Origin: Dysosmobacter sp.
GTDB taxonomy: Bacteria > Bacillota > Clostridia > Oscillospirales > Oscillospiraceae
DNA: 44,753 nt
NCBI GenBank assembly: GCA_026169195.1
Contig: JAPFEH010000088.1
Span: forward strand, 1-44,753
Direction of reading: 5' to 3'
This document shows positions 1 through 7,340 of the stretch, piece after piece. Below the pieces are notes generated by a model. The model did not search any database. It was not told the DNA's origin and saw only the letters and a list, made by a program, of their open reading frames with translations. The position numbers were made by a program, and so were the translations under genes. The number at the start of each line of letters is the position of its first letter. Within the stretch, counting starts at the first letter, position 1.

Positions 1-75
1 ATCTTTCACCACAGCCTCTACGACCTTTTGCTTAAACTCTGCTGTGTACCGTTTGTTTGGTATCCCTTTTGGCAT
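1..75 (-). CDS. IS3-family transposase OrfA, N-terminal fragment (runs off window)
   Basis: Reverse-strand ATG at 75 begins MPKGIPNKRYTAEFKQK, the typical opening of IS3/IS150-group OrfA helix-turn-helix proteins, which bind the IS ends and supply the upstream half of the frameshifted OrfAB transposase. Only 25 codons are present; the rest lies beyond base 1. The ribosome-binding site (GGGGTG at 84-89 read in reverse, 8 bases from the ATG) sits inside a long inverted repeat at 83-131. Family assignment rests on this short N-terminus and the adjacent terminal repeat. Confidence 0.7.
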   Translation of the reverse strand, partial: MPKGIPNKRYTAEFKQKVVEAVVKD

Positions 76-82
76 AAATAAA

Positions 83-131
83 GCACCCCATTTGTTATTC
101 AGTATACCATACTGTCTAACAAATGGGGTGC
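83..131 (-). repeat. Long inverted repeat at the IS end, covering the transposase ribosome site
   Basis: Arms 83-97 and 117-131 are perfectly complementary over 15 bp (GCACCCCATTTGTTA and its complement). Inside them CAGTAT (100-105) pairs with ATACTG (109-114) around a 3-base loop. The transposase ribosome site lies in the arm nearest the gene. A transcript entering from outside could fold and hide it. Confidence 0.8.
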
Positions 132-174
132 AGTTCACTTTCGATTGATCCCTGTTTTTCCTTTGCAATGCCGG

Positions 175-3126
175 TTATCCAAGCAGATAACGGTATTTGT
201 TCAAAACGGTCAGAATCAGGATTTCCACATCGGCGGGCAAATCGTTTTGCATGTCCAGATCTGCCTCAAAAACCCGATCGTTGAGCCGGACCAGAACCTT
301 ACTGCCGCCAAGGGGCAGGAAGCCGGCGTTCTTCACACTTTCATCAAAGCCTTCACGGGAGTGGAACAGGGTGAATTTATCCCGGTAGGGGGCGGAATCA
401 TACGGGCAGAAGACCGCGCAGTTTCCGCACTCATTGCACATCCGGTCCACATGGAGGATCTGATGACGGCCATCCGGCAGTTCGATGACCACATTGGCGC
501 GGTTGGGACAGACGTCCGCGCAAACCTGACAAACCACGTTGCAGGTCAGGCAGCGGTCGCCTTCACACTTTGCGGATTCGCACAGAATTCCCTTTTTGGC
601 AATAGCTTCGGCACGGGTGGCCTTGGCGCTTTCCGGCATCCGGAAGGTGTGAACCTGACCGATCACGGCATTGGCAAAGCCCTGTGCGTCTGCAATGCCC
701 TCCACCACAGTGGCAGGCCCGCGCATGGCGTCGCCGCCTGCGTAAACGCCTTCAAGGTTGGTTTTGAAGTCCGGAGTTCCCTTTTCATCCACGTTGATGC
801 CATTGGCGGTAAAGAGTTCGGATTCCACATGCTCGCCCACAGCAGAGATCACGGTGTCGCAGGGGATCTCCACGAATTCTCCGGTTGGGACGGGCTTGCG
901 GCGGCCCTTGCTGTCCGGCTCGCCCAGTTTCATTTTTTCGCATTTCAGGATACCGCCGGCCTGTTCCACAGGTGCGGCCAGTTCCATAAACTGTACGCCG
1001 TCGGCAATGGCCAGCTCCAGCTCCTCAGCGTCGGCGGGCATATACTTCTTCGTGCGGCGGTAGACCAGCGTGGCGGATGCGGCGCCGGCCCGCAGAGCGG
1101 CACGGGCAGCGTCCATAGCGGTGTTGCCGCCGCCCACCACGGCCACATGACCCAGCGAGACCGTTTTGCCGGCCTTCAGATCCTTCAGCCAGCCGATGAC
1201 AGGCACTACATTGCCGGGAATATCCAGCTTTCCGGCCTTCCACGCGCCAACGGCGAAGAAAATATGGGTGTAGCCCATGGATTTCAATTCGGCGACAGAA
1301 GGAGCGGGGGTGTTCAGCTTGACTTCCACCCCCATTTTGAACATCAGCGCCACATCTTTGTCGATGGTATCGTCACTGATGCGGAAGGCGGGGATCACCT
1401 GCCGGACTACACCGCCCAGAACATCGGACTTTTCAAAGATGGTAACAGGGATTCCGGCACGGCCGATGAAATACGCGGCAGACATTCCGGTGGGGCCGCC
1501 GCCTACCACCGCTACACGGATCTTGGTGTCGGCGGGGGCGGGTTTTGTAAGCTTGTTCATATACTGGTCAAAGCCCTTTTCCGCTGCCACCAGCTTGGTA
1601 GCGCGAATCTGCACGGACTGGTCATAGTAATTCCGGGTGCATTTGGTCTGGCAGCGATGGGTGCAGATGGTACCGGTAATGAAGGGCAGGGCATTTTTCT
1701 CCGTGATGACCCGGAGAGCAGAGGCGTAGCGGCCCTTGCGGCACAGCTCGATATATTCGGGAATGTCCTGCTGGATGGGACAGCCGCCTTTACAGGGAGC
1801 GGTAAAGCAGTCTATCAGCGGAACCTTTTCATAGAGCTTGCGGCGGGGGAGCGGCTTGATATCCTTGAGATGATATTTGTCAGAGCGGGCAGCCAGCGCC
1901 AATGCCTCGATCCCCTCTACATCGACACCGGTGAAGGGCTTGAAATCCAAGGCATCCAGTTTGTCTCCGATCTGGACAAAGCGCTGGTAGCCGCCGGGCT
2001 TCAATTCCGTAGTTGCCATGGTAACGGGCCAGATCCCCAAAGAGAAGAGCTTGCCGATATTGAACGCATCTGCGCCGCCGGCGTAGGAGATCCGCAGCTT
2101 TCCGTCGAATTCCCGGGAGATCCGGGCAGCCATGGCGGTAGTCAGCGGGAACAGGCTCTTGCCGGCCATATACATCTCTTCGCTGGGAAGCTCCCCCTGC
2201 GTTACATCCACGGGAAAGGTGTTGGAAAGCTTCAGCCCGAACTCCAGACCATTGGCGGCAGCCAGATCCTGCAGGCGGCGGAACATCGGCACAGCATCCT
2301 CATACTGGAGGTCTTCCTTGAAGTGGTGGTCATCAAAAGCAATATAGTCATAGCCCATGCTGTCCAGAATGGAGCGGGCTGTCTCGTAGCCCAGAATCGT
2401 GGGATTGCACTTGACAAAGGTGTGCAGGTGCTTTTTTTCGATCAGGTAACCGGCAATACGCTCGATCTCGTCCGGAGGACAGCCGTGCAGGGTGGAAACC
2501 GTGACGCTGCCGGAGACGTGCGGGGAGATGGTTTCAATATAAGCGCTCTCGCCGGGGAAGAATTCCTTCAAGACGCGAATGCACTCTTGGAAAATGGGAG
2601 TGGAACCGGCGTCGATCATGCCATTTAAGAACGTGTCGATCTTCTCGCTCTGGATACCCGCCAAGTCGTATCCAACGGACATATTGAATATGAATCCGTT
2701 TGGATCGCCCAGACCGTAGACCTTGGCCATGATCTTGAGAGCGCACCAAGCCTTTACATATTCCTCAAAGGCCTGCTGGACATACAGCTCCGTGGACCAC
2801 TCGCAGTTATAGCATTCATCCTCGGCCAGAATGCAGGGACGGTTGATGCAGGCAGCCAGATCTGCGCCGTCCATTTTCTGAACGGTTTTCAGCTCAAAAA
2901 AACGGGCGCCGCCAAAATAGCCGGCAATGATATTCTGCGCCAATTGGGTATTGGGGCCTGCGGCGGGACCAAAGGGCGTTTCGATGGTCTCACCGAAGAT
3001 GGGCAGCTTTTTGGTGCCGGCCTTATAAGGCTTATGGACGCCAAATACCGAGCCCTCCCGCTGATATTCAGTCGTGACCCAGATCATCAATTCCCGGAAG
3101 GGAATGGGGATCATACATTCAGACAT
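175..3126 (-). CDS. ygfK: YgfK-type FAD/Fe-S oxidoreductase (putative selenate reductase family)
   Basis: About 983 residues from the ATG at 3126, preceded by AGGAGG 8 bases away (a GTG just upstream is less well placed). The N-terminal ~430 residues are dihydroorotate-dehydrogenase-like. A glutamate-synthase-small-subunit-like part follows, with a cysteine cluster starting APCKGGCP near residue 443 and continuing through CTHRCQTKC. Then come an FAD site (VAVVGGGPTGMSAA, ~540) and an NADPH site (VAVVGGGNTAMDAAR, ~660). The C-terminus is ferredoxin-like, with CLTCNVVCQVCADVCP and CNECGNCAVFCP for [4Fe-4S] clusters. YgfK was once called a selenate reductase subunit; homologues belong to the anaerobic purine/urate degradation gene set of gut bacteria. 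It is co-directional with ssnA 79 bases upstream, which supports the same role. The actual substrate is inferred, not shown. Confidence 0.9.
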   Translation of the reverse strand: MSECMIPIPFRELMIWVTTEYQREGSVFGVHKPYKAGTKKLPIFGETIETPFGPAAGPNTQLAQNIIAGYFGGARFFELKTVQKMDGADLAACINRPCILAEDECYNCEWSTELYVQQAFEEYVKAWCALKIMAKVYGLGDPNGFIFNMSVGYDLAGIQSEKIDTFLNGMIDAGSTPIFQECIRVLKEFFPGESAYIETISPHVSGSVTVSTLHGCPPDEIERIAGYLIEKKHLHTFVKCNPTILGYETARSILDSMGYDYIAFDDHHFKEDLQYEDAVPMFRRLQDLAAANGLEFGLKLSNTFPVDVTQGELPSEEMYMAGKSLFPLTTAMAARISREFDGKLRISYAGGADAFNIGKLFSLGIWPVTMATTELKPGGYQRFVQIGDKLDALDFKPFTGVDVEGIEALALAARSDKYHLKDIKPLPRRKLYEKVPLIDCFTAPCKGGCPIQQDIPEYIELCRKGRYASALRVITEKNALPFITGTICTHRCQTKCTRNYYDQSVQIRATKLVAAEKGFDQYMNKLTKPAPADTKIRVAVVGGGPTGMSAAYFIGRAGIPVTIFEKSDVLGGVVRQVIPAFRISDDTIDKDVALMFKMGVEVKLNTPAPSVAELKSMGYTHIFFAVGAWKAGKLDIPGNVVPVIGWLKDLKAGKTVSLGHVAVVGGGNTAMDAARAALRAGAASATLVYRRTKKYMPADAEELELAIADGVQFMELAAPVEQAGGILKCEKMKLGEPDSKGRRKPVPTGEFVEIPCDTVISAVGEHVESELFTANGINVDEKGTPDFKTNLEGVYAGGDAMRGPATVVEGIADAQGFANAVIGQVHTFRMPESAKATRAEAIAKKGILCESAKCEGDRCLTCNVVCQVCADVCPNRANVVIELPDGRHQILHVDRMCNECGNCAVFCPYDSAPYRDKFTLFHSREGFDESVKNAGFLPLGGSKVLVRLNDRVFEADLDMQNDLPADVEILILTVLNKYRYLLG

Positions 3127-3205
3127 CACAAATTCCTCCTTAAAATCGGGTTTGCAGCTTCTCCGGATCGGAGAAGAACGTACGGACAGCTGTACTGCGA
3201 GCCGG

Positions 3206-4549
3206 TTAATATTCGCAATGGTTCAGCCTGCCCCACAGTTTTTTGGAGACTTCCAGAATTCTGGCGTTGACGGCTTCCTCGTCGATTTCCGTCAGCACCC
3301 GGTCTTTCATCAAAATCCTCCCGTTGATCATGGTGGTTTGACACTGCCGGCCGGTCATGCCGAAGAGCATGTGACCGTCGATATTGGCATCGGAGAAGGG
3401 GGTGAAGGGCTTGTAGTCCATGACGATCACGTCGGCTGCCGCGCCGGGTTTCAAAACGCCCAGCGTGGGGAAGCCGGCCCGTTCCGCCATTTTGGCATTG
3501 TTTTTGAACAGCATGTCGGTCACCTCACACCAGCCCACACCGGGCAGGCAGGCGTTATGCCGCTGAGAGCACAGGGCGACCTTGATGGATTCCAGCATAT
3601 CATTGGTATAAGCGTCGGTGCCCATCCCGATGAGGATTCCCTTTTTGTAAAGCTGCAAAACAGGAGAGATGCCCACGGCGTTGCCCATGTTGGATTCCGG
3701 ATTATTGACGCACATGGTATCGGTGGCTTTGATGATGTCCATTTCCGCGGTATTGACATGGATGCAATGACCCAGTATGGTTTTTGGTCCCAGAATCCCG
3801 TGATCCTGCAGCCGCTGAACGGGGCGGCGGCCGTAGTTCTGGAGAGAGTCATACACATCGTTCATGCCCTCGGATACATGAATGTGATAACCGACGCGGC
3901 CGTTGTTGGCCTCGTTCATGCGGTCAAAGGTCTTATCGGAAATGGTGAACAGGGCATGACCGCCGAACATGGGCTTGAGCATGTCGCTGGGATTTTTTTC
4001 GCACCAGTCGATAAAGTCCTTGTTTTCCTGCACAGACTGCATGGACTTTTCCTCGCCGTCCCGATCACTGACCTCATAACAGAGACTGGCTCTCATACCG
4101 AATTCCTTGGTGACCTCAGCAATTTCCATCAGGGAACCGGGGATTTCACAGAAGGAGGCGTGGTGGTCAAAAATCGTGGTGACGCCCTGCTTGATCGAGT
4201 CGATTACCAAGGCCTGCGCAGAAGCCCGGGTAGCTGCCAGATCCAGATTCCGGTCGATATACCACCATTGGCCGTCTAGCACCTCATAAAAATTGGCAGG
4301 AGCGTAACCGTCAATGGAAAGCCCGCGGGCCAAGGCAGAATAAATGTGTGTATGGGCGTTGATCAACCCCGGCATGATGACGCCGCCTCTGGCGTCTACA
4401 AATTCCGCCTGTGGATATCTGGCTTTTAATTCTGTGGTGGTGCCGACTGCCACGATCGTTCCGCCATCCGTGACCACGCCGCCATCACACAGATAGCCGA
4501 TGCTATCGGGATCCCGGGTGATGACGTTTCCGTTTGCCAGTAAGATCAT
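3206..4549 (-). CDS. ssnA: SsnA-type amidohydrolase
   Basis: 447 residues, ATG at 4549 with GGAGG at 4557-4561. It is a metal-dependent hydrolase of the amidohydrolase superfamily (guanine deaminase/TrzN relatives). Visible metal ligands are NAHTHIYS (~65), the HIHVSEG segment (~225), the LGHCIHV region (~260) and GTDAYTNDM (~320). The C-terminal strand ends PGAAADVIVMDY, as in cytosine/guanine deaminases. In Enterobacteria and many gut Firmicutes ssnA sits beside ygfK in the purine degradation cluster, as here. The pair probably forms one transcript starting near 4695 that runs through a regulated leader at 4581-4695. The precise reaction of SsnA is not fixed by sequence. Confidence 0.9.
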   Translation of the reverse strand: MILLANGNVITRDPDSIGYLCDGGVVTDGGTIVAVGTTTELKARYPQAEFVDARGGVIMPGLINAHTHIYSALARGLSIDGYAPANFYEVLDGQWWYIDRNLDLAATRASAQALVIDSIKQGVTTIFDHHASFCEIPGSLMEIAEVTKEFGMRASLCYEVSDRDGEEKSMQSVQENKDFIDWCEKNPSDMLKPMFGGHALFTISDKTFDRMNEANNGRVGYHIHVSEGMNDVYDSLQNYGRRPVQRLQDHGILGPKTILGHCIHVNTAEMDIIKATDTMCVNNPESNMGNAVGISPVLQLYKKGILIGMGTDAYTNDMLESIKVALCSQRHNACLPGVGWCEVTDMLFKNNAKMAERAGFPTLGVLKPGAAADVIVMDYKPFTPFSDANIDGHMLFGMTGRQCQTTMINGRILMKDRVLTEIDEEAVNARILEVSKKLWGRLNHCEY

Positions 4550-4580
4550 AAGAAAACCTCCTTGCGTGTCTGGTTGTCAG

Positions 4581-4695
4581 AAAATAAAAAAGGCGCTTCA
4601 AACCTTCTGCTGGTTTGAAACACCTATCAAAGAAGGAATGATAGGTGTCAGCCCGTGCGCGCGGCACTCCGTTGCAGCTATCATTCTTTGCTTGT
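4581..4695 (-). promoter_or_regulatory. Attenuator / candidate riboswitch leader of ssnA-ygfK
   Basis: Read on the reverse strand there is a 9-bp stem (4678-4686 with 4636-4644) closing a compact domain with an inner GTGC/GCAC hairpin. The descending arm of that stem overlaps 4639-4648, which is fully complementary to 4620-4629 (10 bp). That second stem in turn overlaps the 5' arm of a terminator (4612-4624 pairing with 4592-4604, then a U-tract from 4591 to 4581). So the aptamer stem plus terminator and the antiterminator are mutually exclusive. This is the layout of a transcriptional OFF switch, stabilised when the first stem is held closed. I do not match it to a major riboswitch class with certainty. 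I recall a bioinformatically described ssnA RNA motif, and this may be a member. Confidence 0.7.
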
Positions 4696-4701
4696 ACTTG
4701 T

Positions 4702-4730
4702 ATTGTAACGAAGAAAAGGCTGAAATGCAA
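4702..4730 (-). promoter_or_regulatory. Promoter of the ssnA-ygfK unit
   Basis: Reverse strand TTGCAT (4725-4730), a 17-base spacer, then TACAAT (4702-4707). This puts the RNA start near 4695, just ahead of the aptamer-like domain. Confidence 0.6.
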
Positions 4731-4740
4731 GAAGGGCGGC

Positions 4741-4771
4741 TAAAAAAATTTTAGACTGCTTTTTGTGCAGT
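4741..4771 (-). terminator. Hairpin with U-tract upstream of the ssnA promoter
   Basis: Reverse strand ACTGC/GCAGT stem with an A-rich loop, followed by CTAAAATTTTTTTA. It would stop reverse transcripts arriving from the symporter side. It lies just after a sequence resembling the 3' core of a glycine riboswitch (4765-4785). Confidence 0.45.
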
Positions 4772-4856
4772 TTGCCTGAGAGCAGCCGCCTTCAAGGACA
4801 GGGGAAGGGTCTGGGTTGGAATGAACGAAAAAGATTCCTCTGGAAAACGATTTTCC

Positions 4857-4884
4857 TTGCTTTTTTTCGTGGTTCAGATACAAT
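4857..4884 (+). promoter_or_regulatory. Promoter of the AGCS symporter, with a dyad over the -10
   Basis: TTGCTT (4857-4862), 16-base spacer, TACAAT (4879-4884). The -10 is embedded in an inverted repeat, CAGATAC (4875-4881) and GTATCTG (4890-4896), which could be a repressor operator. Confidence 0.5.
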
Positions 4885-4917
4885 ATAAGGTATCTGTGAG
4901 AAAGAGAGTGTAGAAGA

Positions 4918-6330
4918 ATGACAAAGATGCTCGATGCCCTGATCCTGAAGATCAGCGACTTCCTGTACATGCCGTGGGTACCGCTGTTTTTGATTGCGGC
5001 TGGCGTGACATTTACGATCGCGACCAGATTTGTACAGCTGCGGATGCTGCGGGAATCCATCCGTGTGGTCATGGAAAAGCCGAAAACAAAAGGCGGCATG
5101 TCCTCCTTTGGCGCTTTGATGATCTCAACTGCCTCCAGAGTCGGCACCGGCAATATTGTCGGTGTGGCGCAGGCCATTTGCCTTGGCGGTGTGGGCGCCG
5201 TCTTTTGGATGTGGTTCATCGCCATTTTCGGCGGAGCTTCCGCTTTTGTGGAATCCACACTGGCGCAGATCTATAAGCGCAAAAATCCGGATGGTTCCAG
5301 CTATGGCGGCCCCTCCTATTATATGGAAAGCGCCTTGAAGCAGCGCTGGCTGGGCGTGGTTTTTGCGGTGTTTATCATCCTGACCTATGCGGTGGGCTAT
5401 AATGCGCTGGCTTCTTACAATCTGCAGTCCGCCTTTGCCGGATTCGGCTTTTATGACGCGTCGGTGACGCCCATGCTCATGGGGTTGGTGCTGGCGGTGC
5501 TGTTTTTGGTTTGTATCGTGGGCGGCGGCAGGCGGCTGAGCAAGGTCACCGGAGTGATGGTGCCGGTAATGGGCGTGATTTATATTCTGGTGGCGTTGGT
5601 GATCGTGCTGCTGAACCTTGGTAGGCTGCCCGGGATGTTTGCCGCGATTTTGCAGGATGCCTTCAATTTTAAGGCGATTTTCGGCGGCTTTACCGGTTCC
5701 TGCCTGATGTACGGCATTAAGCGCGGTCTGTATTCCAATGAAGCCGGCATGGGCTCTGCTCCCAACGCGGCGGCATCGGCCGACGTTTCCCATCCGGTCA
5801 AGCAGGGTCTGGTGCAGATGCTCAGTGTGTTCATTGATACGCTGCTGATTTGTACCGCCACGGCGTTTATGTGCCTGCTCTCCGGCGTGGCTCCTGCGGA
5901 GGAGCTGGCCGGTGCTCCCTATGTGCAGGCAGCGCTGCAAAACGTAATGGGCGGATTTGGCCCCGTGTTCATTGCCATTTCCATGACACTGTTTGCGTTT
6001 ACAACGCTGATTGGAAACTACTATTATTGTGAGGGCTGCCTGCGGTTCATCCTGCGGCGCCAGCCCGGCAAACGGTTCATGGCCGGATTCCGCATGGTGG
6101 CCGCAGTGATCGTGTTTGTGGGCGCCATTGCCAGCATGGGTTTGGTATGGAATCTGGCGGATTTGACGCAGGGATTGATGGTGATGACCAATATTCCGGT
6201 GATCCTGCTGCTGATTAAACCTGCTGTGGCAGCGCTGAAAGACTATCAGCGCCAGCGGAAGGCGGGACAGGATCCGGTTTTCCATGCGGCAGATATCGGT
6301 CTGGACGGGGAAACAGAATTTTGGAATTGA
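4918..6330 (+). CDS. Sodium:alanine/glycine symporter (AGCS family)
   Basis: 470 residues, about the usual AGCS length, a multi-pass inner-membrane carrier importing small neutral amino acids with Na+. Family signatures include FGALMISTASRVGTGNIVGVAQAI near residue 65-85 (the conserved glycine-rich helix; written in two parts it is STASRVGTGN and IVGVAQAI), FVESTLAQIYKRK (~107) and the GLYSNEAGMGSAPNAAA segment (~275). The ribosome site is weak (GAGAG region), so the ATG at 4918 is chosen from family alignment. The gene stands alone, between a promoter at 4857 and a terminator at 6332. Alanine, glycine or glutamine specificity cannot be told apart here. Confidence 0.9.
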   Translation: MTKMLDALILKISDFLYMPWVPLFLIAAGVTFTIATRFVQLRMLRESIRVVMEKPKTKGGMSSFGALMISTASRVGTGNIVGVAQAICLGGVGAVFWMWFIAIFGGASAFVESTLAQIYKRKNPDGSSYGGPSYYMESALKQRWLGVVFAVFIILTYAVGYNALASYNLQSAFAGFGFYDASVTPMLMGLVLAVLFLVCIVGGGRRLSKVTGVMVPVMGVIYILVALVIVLLNLGRLPGMFAAILQDAFNFKAIFGGFTGSCLMYGIKRGLYSNEAGMGSAPNAAASADVSHPVKQGLVQMLSVFIDTLLICTATAFMCLLSGVAPAEELAGAPYVQAALQNVMGGFGPVFIAISMTLFAFTTLIGNYYYCEGCLRFILRRQPGKRFMAGFRMVAAVIVFVGAIASMGLVWNLADLTQGLMVMTNIPVILLLIKPAVAALKDYQRQRKAGQDPVFHAADIGLDGETEFWN

Positions 6331-6331
6331 C

Positions 6332-6360
6332 AAAAAGGACGGCCATTGGCCGTCCTTTTT
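6332..6360. terminator. Bidirectional terminator after the symporter
   Basis: AAAAAGGACGGCC, short loop, GGCCGTCCTTTTT. The A-run and T-run make it usable from both strands, so it can also serve the reverse ECF/anti-sigma unit ending at 6486. Confidence 0.85.
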
Positions 6361-6485
6361 CGAATTTCCACGTTTCCGTTTGTGCTTCCGGAGCAGAAGC
6401 CCGGGCAGGCGAATGCAGACCGATTCATGGGGTGACAGGAAAAGATGCGTTGCAGGACATAGTGATCCCGTGGAATGGTATGGTT

Positions 6486-7340
6486 TCAGCTTTTTGGCTG
6501 AAACGGGCAATCATAGCGAATATACACGTCAAATCCGTCATGCCGCGTCTGCCCGTTTTCTTCTGCGGTGGCTGTAAACCAAGAAGTTTCCACAAGAATC
6601 ACAGCAGGGTCATCGGGATCGTAATATACGGCTGCATCCTTTTGATTGCTTGCAAGCTCCCCTGTCGGTATGGTGTCAGTTCCGGTAAATACCGCTGTTC
6701 CCGCAAATTCAAATCCGTCAGGGACCTCCCCTTCGATGCGTTTTCCATATAGAGCATCCATTTCGTCATAATATTCTTTTGTCACATCGGGACGATCATC
6801 ATCGTACTGTGCACTCCACATGGAGATGTAATATTCATGATTGCAGCAAACAAGTTTTTTGCCCCGAAGCCGGACATCTACATACCGCACATAGGCATGA
6901 TGCGGTTCCGTTCTGTTTAGTGTTCCTGTTTCGTCGACCGTTCCATCCGTCCAGACCTGCTGATAAACGTAGACCCATTCCGGCATATCTGGATTGGTGT
7001 AGTATGGGCAGTCATCAAAACCTCCAACGCTGGCTTCGCCTGCGTACATAAACCCGTCGGGCAATTCGTTGGATACTGCTATATGCGGAGAAATGCAATA
7101 ATTGACTCCATTTACAGTGAGTGAGGGAGGACGAGCCTCGTCATGGACGGTATCGTTGGGCGTCTCCGCAGGCTGATGAACTGCCATCCGGATTGCCAGA
7201 CCAACCACAAGACACAGGCAGGCGGCCACAGCACCCCATTTGAGCCAGACGGGCCTCTTAGTTTTGCGATATTCTTCTGCCTCTTTCACGTGCTTTTCAT
7301 GGATGTCACCGAGGACCTCATACAAGCGTTCATTCGTCAT
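6486..7340 (-). CDS. Membrane-anchored anti-sigma-factor-like protein
   Basis: 284 residues. The N-terminal ~30 residues are cytosolic and charged, followed by one membrane segment (LKWGAVAACLCLVVGLAI, ~33-50) and a long extracytoplasmic part rich in Asp, Tyr and Thr. Its start overlaps the stop of the ECF sigma gene by 4 bases (7337-7340), so the two are translationally coupled. That arrangement, a short cytosolic domain plus a single anchor, is typical of anti-sigma factors that hold their sigma at the membrane. No zinc (ZAS) HxxxCxxC motif is visible. I infer the role from context and topology; the outer domain is not one I recognise. Confidence 0.65.
   Translation of the reverse strand: MTNERLYEVLGDIHEKHVKEAEEYRKTKRPVWLKWGAVAACLCLVVGLAIRMAVHQPAETPNDTVHDEARPPSLTVNGVNYCISPHIAVSNELPDGFMYAGEASVGGFDDCPYYTNPDMPEWVYVYQQVWTDGTVDETGTLNRTEPHHAYVRYVDVRLRGKKLVCCNHEYYISMWSAQYDDDRPDVTKEYYDEMDALYGKRIEGEVPDGFEFAGTAVFTGTDTIPTGELASNQKDAAVYYDPDDPAVILVETSWFTATAEENGQTRHDGFDVYIRYDCPFQPKS

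Larger units (their letters stand above)
1..137 (-). mobile_element. End of an IS3-family insertion sequence
   Basis: The reverse strand starts at 137 with TGAACTGCACCCC, a TG-initiated IS3-type terminal inverted repeat, and leads into the start of an OrfA-like transposase. Only this end is in the window. It lies 37 bases beyond the ygfK stop codon, so the element landed just downstream of that gene. The target duplication cannot be seen because the other end is outside. Confidence 0.75.

Noticed and set aside
145-2628. Long open frame (827 codons) on the forward strand opposite ygfK
   Set aside because: It mirrors the codon positions of ygfK, has a His/Gly/Arg-rich composition without any domain, and lacks a ribosome site. 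It is a GC-driven antisense frame.
4618-4675. ssnA leader as a TPP riboswitch
   Set aside because: GGAGTGCC and GGGCTGACA resemble the 5' half of the thi box, but the ACCTGATCTGG-type 3' half is absent and CTGAGA is changed to CTGACA.
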